Shown: in pieces, positions 1 to 7,792 of the stretch
Layout of the letters: every line of letters starts with the position of its first letter
Numbering within the stretch: the first letter of the stretch is position 1
Source: an uncultured Rhodospirillaceae bacterium
GTDB taxonomy: Bacteria; Pseudomonadota; Alphaproteobacteria; CAAGCB01; CAG-977
Assembly: GCA_900553035.1 (NCBI GenBank)
Contig: USCC01000032.1
Location: 1-21,083 of the forward strand
DNA: 21,083 nt
Direction: 5' to 3'
Position numbers and translations under genes: made by a program
Notes under the pieces: model-generated
Databases searched by the model: none
Told to the model about the DNA's origin: nothing
Seen by the model: only the letters and a program-made list of their open reading frames with translations

Positions 1-60
1 GTGACTCTTTAAGAAATGAGATGATGCTTCACTGTATTATTGCTCAGCAAAAAAAAAGGT

Positions 61-112
61 CTGTGCGGAGTACACACTGGCGTTCGGGCATATGTCCGCT
101 TTTTCCGTACAG
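61..112. repeat. Nested inverted repeat inside repeat unit 1
   Basis: The outer arms ctgtgcgg (61-68) and ccgtacag (105-112) pair with one G-T wobble. Inside them, cgggcatatgtccg (85-98) is itself nearly palindromic. The same structure recurs in unit 2. It would form a long-looped or cruciform hairpin in DNA or RNA. There is no T-run after it, so it does not look like a terminator. Confidence 0.7.
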
Positions 113-186
113 CATGGCGTGACCGACGGCGTGACTCTTTAAGAAATGAGATGATGCTTCCGTATTATTGCTCAGCAAAAAAAGGT

Positions 187-238
187 CTGTACGGAGTACA
201 CACTGGCGTTCGGGCATATGTCCGCTTTTCCCGTACAG
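187..238. repeat. Nested inverted repeat inside repeat unit 2
   Basis: The outer arms ctgtacgg (187-194) and ccgtacag (231-238) are perfectly complementary here. The inner near-palindrome cgggcatatgtccg lies at 211-224. Compared with unit 1, the one arm difference converts a G-T wobble into a Watson-Crick pair, so the fold is kept in both copies. Confidence 0.7.
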
Positions 239-313
239 CACGACGTGACCGACGGCGTGACTCTTTAAGAAATGAGATGATGCTTCACTGTATTATTGCT
301 CAGCAAAAAAAGG

Positions 314-636
314 ATGCGGAGGGGGCGCGGTCGCCGGACATTGTGGGCGCCGAACAACTTAATCTGAGGGATACAGACTCTCCCGGCGAAAGTCCGTTAA
401 TACTCTTCATTCTTCTGAAATCAGAAAAGTCATGGAGTGCCGAAAACCGGGCTTTTCTTTCTCAACCCGTTTCCAAGGCCTCGCGATTCTTCGCATGGCC
501 GAAATATTTCACCCCGGATACGAAAAAAAAGAACGCCGCAGGAGACAGAACATTTTTATGCAATAACGGTTGCTCTCCGTTCAGCCGCTTCTGTTCCTCC
601 ATACGGAACAGAAGCATACACTGCCGAAATCCTCTT
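314..636. other. Noncoding stretch between repeat array and LRR array
   Basis: No frame here has a convincing start with ribosome binding site or a recognisable protein. The plus-strand open frames crossing it run on as antisense shadows of L1. The only structure I can support is the hairpin at 587-615, described separately. There is also a short perfect dyad, ttctga-aa-tcagaa, near 413-426, of unknown meaning. Confidence 0.6.
587..615 (-). terminator. 11-bp perfect hairpin after L1, possible terminator
   Basis: gcttctgttcc (587-597) and ggaacagaagc (605-615) form a perfect 11-bp stem with a 7-nt loop, starting 21 nt past the L1 stop codon. That is where the last transcript of the array should end. 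There is no T-run after the stem on either strand, so it is not a canonical intrinsic terminator. It may instead be an mRNA 3'-end stabiliser or a Rho-associated structure. Confidence 0.5.
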
Positions 637-2028
637 CTACCGAGCCTGTGTCTTTTTAACAGTCATGGCGGCACGCACGGCGTTACTCATAATCGTGCTT
701 TTAACCTTGACGAAACTGGGGCGACCTTCCTTGCCGTCCATCTGTTCCCTGTCCGCAACCGAAACCGCGTTCCAAAGCTTCTGAACATCCTGCGCATTTT
801 TGAAATGCTCCGGCGTAATCAGATCCGCCAGCTTTTTCTGCTCGCAGGTCAGCGAAAGCGGCGTGCACCCATTTTCATCCGGCGTCAGAAAAGCATCCGC
901 CGGGGGCGTTTGCCCGCGGGAGGTCAGATCCTTGACAACATCGGGAAGGCATTCCGCATACGCCGCTTTGAGCAGAAGGCCATTTTCAACCGCTTCCTTC
1001 GCCGAAGCCGTTTTAACGTTTTCCGTGATTTTTTCGGCGCTGTTCTGCTGCAGTTTCTCTTCCTTGTCCTTTTCCGCCGCCGCCAGACGCGCAGCATTGT
1101 TGTCCGCCGCTTTTTTCAGCATTTCCATCATTTCGGATGAAACTCCGGAACTCAGAAGCACGCCGTCCGACCACCGCTGAGGCGCGCCGGCGTTGATTTT
1201 TGTCACCCGGCAGGACGGGTTCTGAAGCGCGATCAGCAGATGCTTCGCCCCTTCGTCCGTCAAACCGCAGTTGAACAGGCTCAGCTCTTTCAACCTGGAA
1301 GCCGGAAGAGCTTTGGCCAGAGCTTTGGCTCCTTCGTCTCCGACGGCGGTATTTCCACTCAGATCCAACTGCTCCAGCGAAGACGAGGGGAGGGCATCCG
1401 CCAACGCGACAGCGCTTTCCTTCGTCAGGCCGCAACTTATGACGGAAAAGAGTTTGAGGCGGGCATCAGGCAGATGAGCCGCAAACGCTTTTACGCCCTT
1501 GTCCGTTACTTTCGTGCGTGAAACATACAGCTTTTCAAGCTTCGATTTTTTCAGGCTTCCGCCCATCGCTTCCAAACCTTCGTCCCCGAAATTGTTGCGC
1601 CCCGCACAGACGTCCGTGATCGCCGTCCGCGGCAGAACGGCCGCCAGAGCTCCGACCGCCGAATCATAAAGCTCGCATCCCGCAACATTTAAAGACGTGA
1701 TCTTCGTTGACGGCAGAACAGCGGCCAGATCCGCAAAGGATGAACTGTTTATCGGATTGTTGCCGACATCAAGCTCTGTCAGATTTTTCATTTGCCCCAG
1801 ATACGGAGCCAGCGCACTGACGCCTTCGTTTGAAAGAGTGTCGGAACTGAAAGAAACGGCCTTGTTTTCCATTTTCGCAAGCCGTTCGCCCAGAAATACT
1901 GCGTCGTCGGCCAGGATGATGTTATCGCCGAACACCGATATGCTGACAGAGCTGTCGGGGGTCGTCCTGTTCAGGGAGTCCATGATGCTGTCTTTGGCTG
2001 TTTTTTTGGGCAGTGTCGCAATGGGCAT
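637..2028 (-). CDS. L1: RI-type LRR protein with C-terminal GRPSF module
   Basis: 463 residues, function unknown. The ATG is preceded by AAGGA at good spacing, and the gene starts 12 nt after the L2 stop, so it should be cotranscribed with L2. It has the most regular repeats of the array: about eight units of 27-28 residues at about 57-285, such as LEQLDLSGNTAVGDEG at 218-233 and LKELSLFNCGLTDEG at 246-260. The last unit ends with PSCRV (271-275). A Lys/Glu/Ala-rich linker (about 296-345) leads to an ankyrin-like stretch (GLLLKAAYAE at 350-359, DENGCTPLSL at 384-393), then DGKEGRPSF (431-439) and the basic end VKKTQAR. No signal peptide or membrane segment is visible. RI-type LRRs are protein-binding horseshoes, so protein binding is the inferred role. 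Confidence 0.93.
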   Translation of the reverse strand: MPIATLPKKTAKDSIMDSLNRTTPDSSVSISVFGDNIILADDAVFLGERLAKMENKAVSFSSDTLSNEGVSALAPYLGQMKNLTELDVGNNPINSSSFADLAAVLPSTKITSLNVAGCELYDSAVGALAAVLPRTAITDVCAGRNNFGDEGLEAMGGSLKKSKLEKLYVSRTKVTDKGVKAFAAHLPDARLKLFSVISCGLTKESAVALADALPSSSLEQLDLSGNTAVGDEGAKALAKALPASRLKELSLFNCGLTDEGAKHLLIALQNPSCRVTKINAGAPQRWSDGVLLSSGVSSEMMEMLKKAADNNAARLAAAEKDKEEKLQQNSAEKITENVKTASAKEAVENGLLLKAAYAECLPDVVKDLTSRGQTPPADAFLTPDENGCTPLSLTCEQKKLADLITPEHFKNAQDVQKLWNAVSVADREQMDGKEGRPSFVKVKSTIMSNAVRAAMTVKKTQAR

Positions 2029-2040
2029 GACTTTTTCCTT

Positions 2041-3264
2041 CTACATTTTCTTTTGAAGACGCTGGGCCAGAAGCCGGCGAACCGTATCGGCCGTGACTTT
2101 TGATTTTAACACATTGAAACTCGGGCGTCCTTCCCGGCCGTCAAGCTGTGCCTGATCATATTCGGGGAGGCTTTTGAACACTTTTTCCATTGATTGCGCA
2201 TTTTGCCAGAAATCCGGGCGGAACACGTGATCAAGCTTTTGAACTTCTGCCGCGGCCGCAATCAGGGTCGTGCCGTTTTTATCGGCCGAAAGGTAATCGT
2301 CGGCGCTCAGGTATTCGCCGTTGCGGGCAAAGGTTTCAAGCCTGTCGAACAGGACGCCGGAATAAACCGCCGGGAACAAAGCGCCGGCCGCCCGCATTTC
2401 TGAAAGAGAGGCAAAATCCGTCCGGGTTTGAGAAGCCTCCCGCTTCATGGCATCAACTTTCCGGGCGCGCTCTTCTTCCCGGCGCCGGGGTTCAATCGCC
2501 TTTTCAATCATCCGTTTCAGCGGTTCGGAAACCCTGTTGCCTTCAATCGACAGATCGGCGATTTTACAATCCGGATGTTGCAGGGCGACAAGCAGGCTTT
2601 TGGCCCCGGCCTCGGTCATTTCCGTGTGATCCAGATTCAGCGATTTCAGCGGCATTCCCGGCAATTCGGCGGACAATTCGCTCATAAACCGGTCATCAAA
2701 GGTATTGCCCGACAGGTTAAGCTTTTCAAGCTTTTTCCCCATTTTGATAACGCCGGACAAAGACATGGTGGTCATCCCGCACCGGGAAAAGCTGATTTCT
2801 TCCAGATCCGTGGACGGCACCGCATCCCCGACCTGAAGAACACCCCGGTCCCGCAGGTCATTATCGGACAGATCCAGTGATTTCAGACCCATATTGTTCT
2901 GCAGACCGCACCGGATATCAAAACCCGACGACGGGTCAAGCCCTGTTCCGGAAAGATTCAGATGCTTCAGATACCTGAAATGGCGCAACCGGTCAAAAAG
3001 AGGAATGAATGTTCTTGTTCCGCCCCGCATTCCGGCAAAGGAAAAAGACGCGGCGGGAAGATAACTCAGATCCATGGCAATCGCGTCCATGGCCTGCGGC
3101 CCCAGACGGCTTTTCCCAAAATCAATTGCCGCCGCGCCGGATTCCCTTAAAAGGGCGACGGCACGGCGCGCTTCCTGCGGATCATTCGGCAGGGCGGCGG
3201 ATACGTTCTCGACCTTTCCGGCCCGCGGCCTGTCCGCATGCATGTTTACCATGGATTCCGGCAT
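2041..3264 (-). CDS. L2: RI-type LRR protein, GRPSF module
   Basis: 407 residues from the ATG at 3264, which has GGAAG nine bases upstream. The frame also allows TTG at 3285, seven codons earlier, but that has no ribosome binding site. About five to six clear LRRs lie at 99-243, for example LKSLDLSDNDLRDRG at 127-141 and LEKLNLSGNTFDDRF at 179-193; the last carries HPDCKI. An Arg/Glu-rich linker (about 260-279) is probably helical or coiled coil. The C-terminal module has GALFPAVYSG (294-303), DKNGTTLIAAAAE (about 328-340), a RPDFW element and LDGREGRPSF (374-383). The tail LQRLQKKM-type end is basic but lacks the final Arg seen in most paralogs (actual last residues: QRLQKKM). It is the first gene of the last transcription unit, with its own promoter upstream. 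Confidence 0.92.
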   Translation of the reverse strand: MPESMVNMHADRPRAGKVENVSAALPNDPQEARRAVALLRESGAAAIDFGKSRLGPQAMDAIAMDLSYLPAASFSFAGMRGGTRTFIPLFDRLRHFRYLKHLNLSGTGLDPSSGFDIRCGLQNNMGLKSLDLSDNDLRDRGVLQVGDAVPSTDLEEISFSRCGMTTMSLSGVIKMGKKLEKLNLSGNTFDDRFMSELSAELPGMPLKSLNLDHTEMTEAGAKSLLVALQHPDCKIADLSIEGNRVSEPLKRMIEKAIEPRRREEERARKVDAMKREASQTRTDFASLSEMRAAGALFPAVYSGVLFDRLETFARNGEYLSADDYLSADKNGTTLIAAAAEVQKLDHVFRPDFWQNAQSMEKVFKSLPEYDQAQLDGREGRPSFNVLKSKVTADTVRRLLAQRLQKKM

Positions 3265-3302
3265 TGCCCGATTCTTCCGTTCCAAATTAAATCTTATTTA
3301 AA

Positions 3303-3331
3303 AGAATAATAGAGGATGGACGAAAAGGCAA
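3303..3331 (-). promoter_or_regulatory. Predicted promoter of L2-L1
   Basis: Read on the minus strand: -35 TTGCCT (3326-3331), a 17-bp spacer, and -10 TATTCT (3303-3308). It would start transcription about 30 nt before the L2 ATG. An operator-like dyad lies five bases upstream of the -35 box. Confidence 0.6.
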
Positions 3332-3336
3332 TCTTT

Positions 3337-3352
3337 ATTTTTGTCCAAGAAT
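3337..3352. promoter_or_regulatory. Operator-like dyad upstream of L2 promoter
   Basis: attttt-gtcc-aagaat is an imperfect inverted repeat (one arm mismatch). It matches the palindromes before L8 and L13, which have A/T arms and a GGAC/GTCC centre, but its centre lies in the opposite orientation and it sits five bases from the -35 box instead of abutting it. Confidence 0.45.
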
Positions 3353-3366
3353 GAACGCCGGACGGT

Positions 3367-4776
3367 TCAGGGAAAATAGGGCTGCCTTAAAGAATTTGCG
3401 CTGTTTTTCATGGCGGCGTTCTTCATATCCTGAAAATCCGGCCGCCCCTTTTTTCCGTCCAACTGAACCTTCTGCCTTTGCGGAAGGCTGTCGAAAACGG
3501 CCTGCATCAGATGAGGGTTCTGCCAGTGTCCGGGCGCAAAAACGACCGCCAGCTGTTTGGCGTTCCCGACAAGGCTGAGAAGCGTTTTTCCGAACCGGTC
3601 GGTCAGGAAATAATCCTCGGGTCGCAAATGCTGATGCAACTCGTCCAGCCGTTCATATACCGCCCTGATTTTTCCCGCCTTGGCCGCGGCAAACAAAAGC
3701 CCGCTTTCCTTCAGCTCTCGGATGTCTTGCGCCCGGCGAACCGCCGCTTCGATTTCCGCTGTGTTTCGCAGGGCGGATTGAAGCTCCAGATGCTCCTTGA
3801 TCTGTTCGGCATAAACCGTGTCAATTTTGGCGCGGTTCGCTTTTTCCAACTGCTCGATGGCGGCCTTGGCCTGCGGCGGAAGCTCGCTTTTATCTCCGGT
3901 CAACCCGGTTTCGTATATGATCGATTTCGGATGGGACAGGGCGCCGATTAACGCTTTTATTCCCGCCGGAGTCAGCGGATTGTACGACAGATCCAGATGA
4001 ATCAGATTCGTCTTCGGCAGGACAGCCGCCAGAAGAAGGATGCTTTCTTCGCTCAGGCGGCAAAGAGAAAGATTCAGATGCGTCAGAACGTGCAGGTGCG
4101 TCAGACGTTCGGCCAGAAAATCCATATCCCTGTGCGGCGACTGGGTTTCCGCCAGGTTCAGAGACGTCAACGTTTCCGGAAGCCGTGTCAGAAGGCTTTC
4201 AAATCCGGCCAGATAAGCGTTGCGCCCGATGTCCAGATACTCCAGCTGCGTCAGACGGCCGATCGCTTCTCCGGCCGTGCGGAGCGAAGCGTCGTCCAGC
4301 TGGTTCGCCTGAAGCTCCAAAGACGTGAGGAGCGTATCTTCCAGAGCCGCGGCAAACAGATCCGCATGTTCGGCCAGATCGGACGTTTCCAGCCGGAGCG
4401 CCGTGATGCCGCCGTTCGTCAGCGTGTCGTTCAGCGCGGCATATCCCGCACTTCCCGGGTAAACACCGCGCAAAGCAACGGATGTTACGGCGCTCTCCTT
4501 TGCGGCTTTTAAAAGGACGGAGACATCTTCGCGCTGTGCAAACGTTTCCCGCATCCGGTAATTGTGCAGGGTCAGATAGAGTTTTTTCTTGGGCGATTTT
4601 ACGATTCCATCCGCGATGATCCGGCACGCGCCGGGACACGGTTCCAGATACGCCATATCAATCCGCATCCGATCATTCTCGGACGACAGCAGAGCGGCGG
4701 AAATCTCCGCGGCATGAGGAAGAGGCATTCCGGCGGCGGACAGCGCGGCGGTCATTTCTTCATGGGCGGCAGGCAT
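3367..4776 (-). CDS. L3: RI-type LRR protein, GRPDF module
   Basis: 469 residues. The ATG has GAGGG about eight bases upstream. About eight LRRs lie at 66-292; the clearest are LTSLELQANQL (150-160), LTHLNLSLCRL (231-241) and LIHLDLSYNPLTPAG (258-272). The cap reads IIYETGL (286-292). The N-terminus has the family's short helical motif (AALSAAGMPLPHAAE, 10-24). A long charged linker (about 300-355) precedes LLFAAAKAGKI (360-370), DRFGKTLLSL (393-402), a FAPGHWQN element (413-420) and LDGKKGRPDF (439-448). The C-terminus is aberrant: after MKN the usual VMxxAVRxAL pattern is lost and the protein ends LRQPYFP instead of with a basic Arg tail. Confidence 0.92.
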   Translation of the reverse strand: MPAAHEEMTAALSAAGMPLPHAAEISAALLSSENDRMRIDMAYLEPCPGACRIIADGIVKSPKKKLYLTLHNYRMRETFAQREDVSVLLKAAKESAVTSVALRGVYPGSAGYAALNDTLTNGGITALRLETSDLAEHADLFAAALEDTLLTSLELQANQLDDASLRTAGEAIGRLTQLEYLDIGRNAYLAGFESLLTRLPETLTSLNLAETQSPHRDMDFLAERLTHLHVLTHLNLSLCRLSEESILLLAAVLPKTNLIHLDLSYNPLTPAGIKALIGALSHPKSIIYETGLTGDKSELPPQAKAAIEQLEKANRAKIDTVYAEQIKEHLELQSALRNTAEIEAAVRRAQDIRELKESGLLFAAAKAGKIRAVYERLDELHQHLRPEDYFLTDRFGKTLLSLVGNAKQLAVVFAPGHWQNPHLMQAVFDSLPQRQKVQLDGKKGRPDFQDMKNAAMKNSANSLRQPYFP

Positions 4777-4807
4777 GTTTCATTCCCTCTACAGCAGACA
4801 TATTTCC

Positions 4808-4836
4808 TTTGTAGTCCATCTTCCGCAAAAAAGCAA
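4808..4836 (-). promoter_or_regulatory. Possible promoter of L3
   Basis: On the minus strand: TTGCTT (4831-4836), a 17-bp spacer, and TACAAA (4808-4813), about 32 nt before the L3 ATG. The L4-L3 gap is 73 nt, longer than the gaps within the L8-L4 operon. The boxes are weaker than at the other promoters and no operator-like palindrome is present. Confidence 0.4.
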
Positions 4837-4849
4837 GGCGGGGGGAAAG

Positions 4850-6325
4850 CTAGCGGCCGCCGCTTCTGTTCCGCAGGCCGGCTCGGACGGCTTCGGCCAT
4901 CAGAGTATTTTTCATTTTCACAAAACTCGGCCGACCGTCCTTTCCGTCGAAAAGAACTTTGCCGCTTTCCGGCAGGGCGTCGTAAGCCGCCTGATAGGTT
5001 CTTGGCGATTCATGACGTTCCGGTTTCATCAGGGACGGAAGCATTTTGGATTCCAGACAGGCCTCCGCAAGGCTCTTTCCGTCTTCGTTCCGTGCTTCCA
5101 TATCTGCCGGCCGCAACTTCACCCCGCCGGCTTCCATCCGGTTCAGAGCGGCTTCCAGGGCGCCTTCCTTCAGTGCGTCATGAAGCATACCGGGAATGTC
5201 CCGTACCGGAATGGCGGCCAGTTTTTCCTCAAACGTTTTTTCACCGCGGGCGCGCGCATGGGCGTTTTTCCGCTCCCGACTTTCGTGCCGGGCCAGCGCG
5301 TCGGCGTTTATCTGCTGGACGGTGTGAATTTCCTGACGCACGGCAGCCGAAAAGCGTTTCGGCATCAGAAGCGGGTGGAAAAAGCGGGCTTCCGTGATAA
5401 AACATTCCGGCCGGCGCATGTATTTGGCCATCCGCCGCACATCTTTGTCATCAAGGGCTTCGTTGTCTTCCAGATTGATCCGGCGCATCGTCGGCGGCAG
5501 GACGGCCATCAGACGTTTTAAATCCTCCGTTTCCAGTGCACATTTCGCCAGCTCCAGAGACCGGAGTTCCGGCATTTCTCCGATTTTGACGCACAGCCGG
5601 TCAAACAGGCCGTTAGCCGCGTTCTTTCCGCCGAGCGGCATGCCCGACAGGTTCAATTCCTCCAGCGTCGGCGGCAAAGCGGAAATCAGATCCGATACCC
5701 CCTTGTCCCGGGCTCTTTCCTTCGCAATGCTCAGCTTTTTCAAAGAAGACGATTCGACCAGACGCCCGGCAATGGCAGAGACATCTTCATCAGACAGGTC
5801 GCAGTTTTCAAACGAAAGGCCTTCCAATCCCTTTACATTCAACAGTCCCTCCATAAAGGGGTGCGGATAGGCCTTCATCGCCTTCATATCCCACCTTTTA
5901 GAGATATTTTTGAACGCAATTTCCCGAATACCGCCGCCTGTGATTTTCCGGGGAATAGAGACCCAGTCCTGTTCGGAAAGGGAACAGCCTTCAAACGCCA
6001 ACGCACGCGGGGTCAGATCCGCCTTTTTAAAGACATCCGTCACCTGAAGCCGGATATTGCGGAACGTCAGCGCGGCAAAACGGCGCTTTTCCAGAGCGGG
6101 CAAAATCGTCCGGAGCACCGGAATCCGGTCGTCATCGTCACGGCACAGAATCGGCAACGCCATATCAAAAATGAAATGATTCGTTTCAGAAGGGGCACCG
6201 GCTTGCCGAGCCAGTTCCTCAGCCGCCTGCGGCACGGCTCCGCAAGCGCACAGGCGGCGGTACAGCTTCTCCCCTTTAACGGGCTTTCCTGTTTCGCCGC
6301 CGAAGATGTCATTTAAAAAGCTCAT
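4850..6325 (-). CDS. L4: RI-type LRR protein, subfamily A
   Basis: 491 residues. The start overlaps the L5 stop as ATGA, with GGAAG upstream inside L5, so translational coupling is likely. It opens MSFLNDIFG, nearly identical to L5's MGFLNDLFG; these two are close paralogs. About six or seven LRRs lie at 86-310: LEGLSFENCDLSDED (167-181), LEELNLSGMPLG (221-232), LRSLELAKCALETED (254-268); the last carries RRPECFI. The unit before SLELAKC is lengthened by about six residues, as in L5. The linker at about 325-370 is rich in Arg, Ala and Glu. The C-terminal module has IPGMLHDALKEGALEAAL (377-394), NEDGKSLAEACLE (413-425), and FDGKDGRPSF (459-468), ending SGGR. Confidence 0.93.
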   Translation of the reverse strand: MSFLNDIFGGETGKPVKGEKLYRRLCACGAVPQAAEELARQAGAPSETNHFIFDMALPILCRDDDDRIPVLRTILPALEKRRFAALTFRNIRLQVTDVFKKADLTPRALAFEGCSLSEQDWVSIPRKITGGGIREIAFKNISKRWDMKAMKAYPHPFMEGLLNVKGLEGLSFENCDLSDEDVSAIAGRLVESSSLKKLSIAKERARDKGVSDLISALPPTLEELNLSGMPLGGKNAANGLFDRLCVKIGEMPELRSLELAKCALETEDLKRLMAVLPPTMRRINLEDNEALDDKDVRRMAKYMRRPECFITEARFFHPLLMPKRFSAAVRQEIHTVQQINADALARHESRERKNAHARARGEKTFEEKLAAIPVRDIPGMLHDALKEGALEAALNRMEAGGVKLRPADMEARNEDGKSLAEACLESKMLPSLMKPERHESPRTYQAAYDALPESGKVLFDGKDGRPSFVKMKNTLMAEAVRAGLRNRSGGR

Positions 6326-7791
6326 CTTGTCTTCCGGATCTTTTGCGCCATCGCCGCCTTCACGGCCGTACTCATGACCTGATTTTTCATTTTCATAAAA
6401 TTCGGGCGGCCGTCCTTTCCGTCAAAAGCGGCTTTTCCCGTTTCCGGAAGGGCATTGTAAACCCCCTGATATTCCTTCGCATTGTTGTACAGTTCGGGTT
6501 GCATCAGCTCATGGATTTTTTTCGCGTCAATACAGGCCTGAACAAATGTCTTTCCATCCTGCGCCGCATTCAGATCGTCGGCCGTCAGAACCATTCCCGT
6601 TTTCTTCATCCTGTCAAACGCGACCTCAATCACTCCGCCGCGCAGAGCCATGTGAAGCATGCCTTTCAGTTCTTCGGGTTTTGCCGCCGCGATTTTTTCC
6701 TCGGGCGTCGGTTCGCCTTTGGCCCGGGCGATTTCGACGGCCTTTTCCTTCTGCACTTTCAGAAGAGCCGCTGTCCGGTTGTTTTCTTCCGCCTGTTTGA
6801 ATTCGGCCTTGACTTCGGGAGAAAAGTGGCTCGCCCAGTAAGTGTCCGCATAGGTCGTCGTCACACGGCATAACGGATGCCTCAGATGTTCTGTAACCGT
6901 TTTTAGGGCATCGTCACCGTTGATCAGACGATTGTTGCCGATGTCAAAGGTTTTCAGGGTCGGCGGCAAAACCGGCATCAGAACGTTTATGTCGTTCGGC
7001 CCCAGCTCGCACTCGGAAAGCGTCAACGTTTCAAGGTTCGGCATTGTTTTCACCCGGTCGGCCAAAGCCTGAATAATCGCCTGTCCGCCGCACCGTTCAC
7101 CGATCGGCGTCCTCTCCAGGTTGAATTCATTCAGGGAATCGGGCAGTGCCTTTATCACGTCAATGAGGCCTTCGTCGCGGGCATAGTTCCGACCCAAATT
7201 CAGCTTTGTCAGAGACGATGAGGCGATTTTGGCCGCAAGAGCGGAAAAATCCGCGTCTCTCAGCTCGCTGTCGTAAAAGGTGAGTTCCTCCAGCCGGTCA
7301 ACGGGCAGAGCCTCCAGAAAAAGATGTTCTTCGTTTTTCGTTTCCGGGTCTTCGACTTTTTGAATGTCCTCCAGGATCAGTTTGCGGACGCCTCCGTTCC
7401 GGAGGTTTTCCGGAAAGTGTTTCCAGTCGGAAGCCTGCAGGTGGCAGTTTTCGATTCTCACTTCTTCCGCGTGAATATCCATGGCGCCCATGATGGCCTG
7501 CTCTTCGGAATAAAGCCCCTTCAGGCTCAACGACGCCAGAGGACGGCTTTCAATAAAAGGGCGGCAGATGCGCAGAGCCATGGCGGCCTCGTCCGCGTCG
7601 CTGAAAAACTTTCGGTTGAGCCCGTCAAACGTGATCGCCGGTTTTTCCTTATCGAATTGTTCGGCATAAAACAGGCGCGTCTCGACAGAAAGACCTGCTC
7701 CTTCCATGCGCGCCGTCATTTTCCGTTCATCAAAAGACGATCCGGAAGCCTTCCGTTTCTTCGAACCGAACAGGTCGTTCAGAAAACCCAT
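6322..7791 (-). CDS. L5: RI-type LRR protein, subfamily A
   Basis: 489 residues. It starts one base after the L6 stop, with GGGGAG placed inside the last codons of L6. LRRs run from about 85 to 309: LEELTFYDSELRDAD (167-181), LTKLNLGRNYARDEG (194-208), LETLTLSECELGPND (253-267), and a last unit with RHPLCRV. Helical linker about 322-366 (KVQKEKAVEIARAKGE). C-terminal module: LKGMLHMALRGGVIEVAF (375-392), DGKTFVQAC (412-420), YQGVYNALPETGK (441-453), FDGKDGRPNF (456-465), basic end KIRKTR. It is the best representative of the subfamily A C-terminal module. No export signal; presumed cytosolic unless a specialised secretion system takes it. Confidence 0.93.
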   Translation of the reverse strand: MGFLNDLFGSKKRKASGSSFDERKMTARMEGAGLSVETRLFYAEQFDKEKPAITFDGLNRKFFSDADEAAMALRICRPFIESRPLASLSLKGLYSEEQAIMGAMDIHAEEVRIENCHLQASDWKHFPENLRNGGVRKLILEDIQKVEDPETKNEEHLFLEALPVDRLEELTFYDSELRDADFSALAAKIASSSLTKLNLGRNYARDEGLIDVIKALPDSLNEFNLERTPIGERCGGQAIIQALADRVKTMPNLETLTLSECELGPNDINVLMPVLPPTLKTFDIGNNRLINGDDALKTVTEHLRHPLCRVTTTYADTYWASHFSPEVKAEFKQAEENNRTAALLKVQKEKAVEIARAKGEPTPEEKIAAAKPEELKGMLHMALRGGVIEVAFDRMKKTGMVLTADDLNAAQDGKTFVQACIDAKKIHELMQPELYNNAKEYQGVYNALPETGKAAFDGKDGRPNFMKMKNQVMSTAVKAAMAQKIRKTR

Positions 7792-7792
7792 T

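Larger units (their letters stand above)
1..313. repeat. Tandem direct repeat, 126-130 bp unit, 2.4 copies
   Basis: Unit 1 is 1-130, unit 2 is 131-256 and a partial third copy is 257-313. Every unit opens with gtgactctttaagaaatgag and ends with gaccgacggc. Units 1 and 2 differ by a 2-base indel after gatgcttc, by A-tract length (9 versus 7) and by only a few substitutions. The window starts exactly at a unit boundary, so the array may extend further left. Open frames through it in both directions, such as a 65-codon minus-strand frame, simply translate the repeat and are not called as genes. The third copy diverges after the A-tract, which marks the right edge of the array. Confidence 0.93.

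Noticed and set aside
44..241. 65-codon minus-strand ORF inside the tandem repeat
   Set aside because: It only translates the repeated DNA (the same peptide appears twice), no clear ribosome binding site was seen, and the unit length of 130 bp in copy 1 does not preserve frame.
1..313. CRISPR array
   Set aside because: The unit is about 128 bp with no short repeat/variable spacer alternation; the whole unit is conserved.
40..1140. 366-codon plus-strand ORF
   Set aside because: It crosses the repeat and then runs antisense to L1. The composition is Arg/Phe-rich, as expected of a shadow frame, and L1 is clearly the real gene.
3320..3420. Frameshift at the 3' end of L3, whose next frame reads FKAALFSLNRPAF before a stop in the L2 operator
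   Set aside because: The alternative tail slightly resembles the family end (KxALNRK), but it needs extra residues to align and runs into the L2 promoter. The annotated frame is open and equally plausible, so I only note the odd L3 C-terminus.
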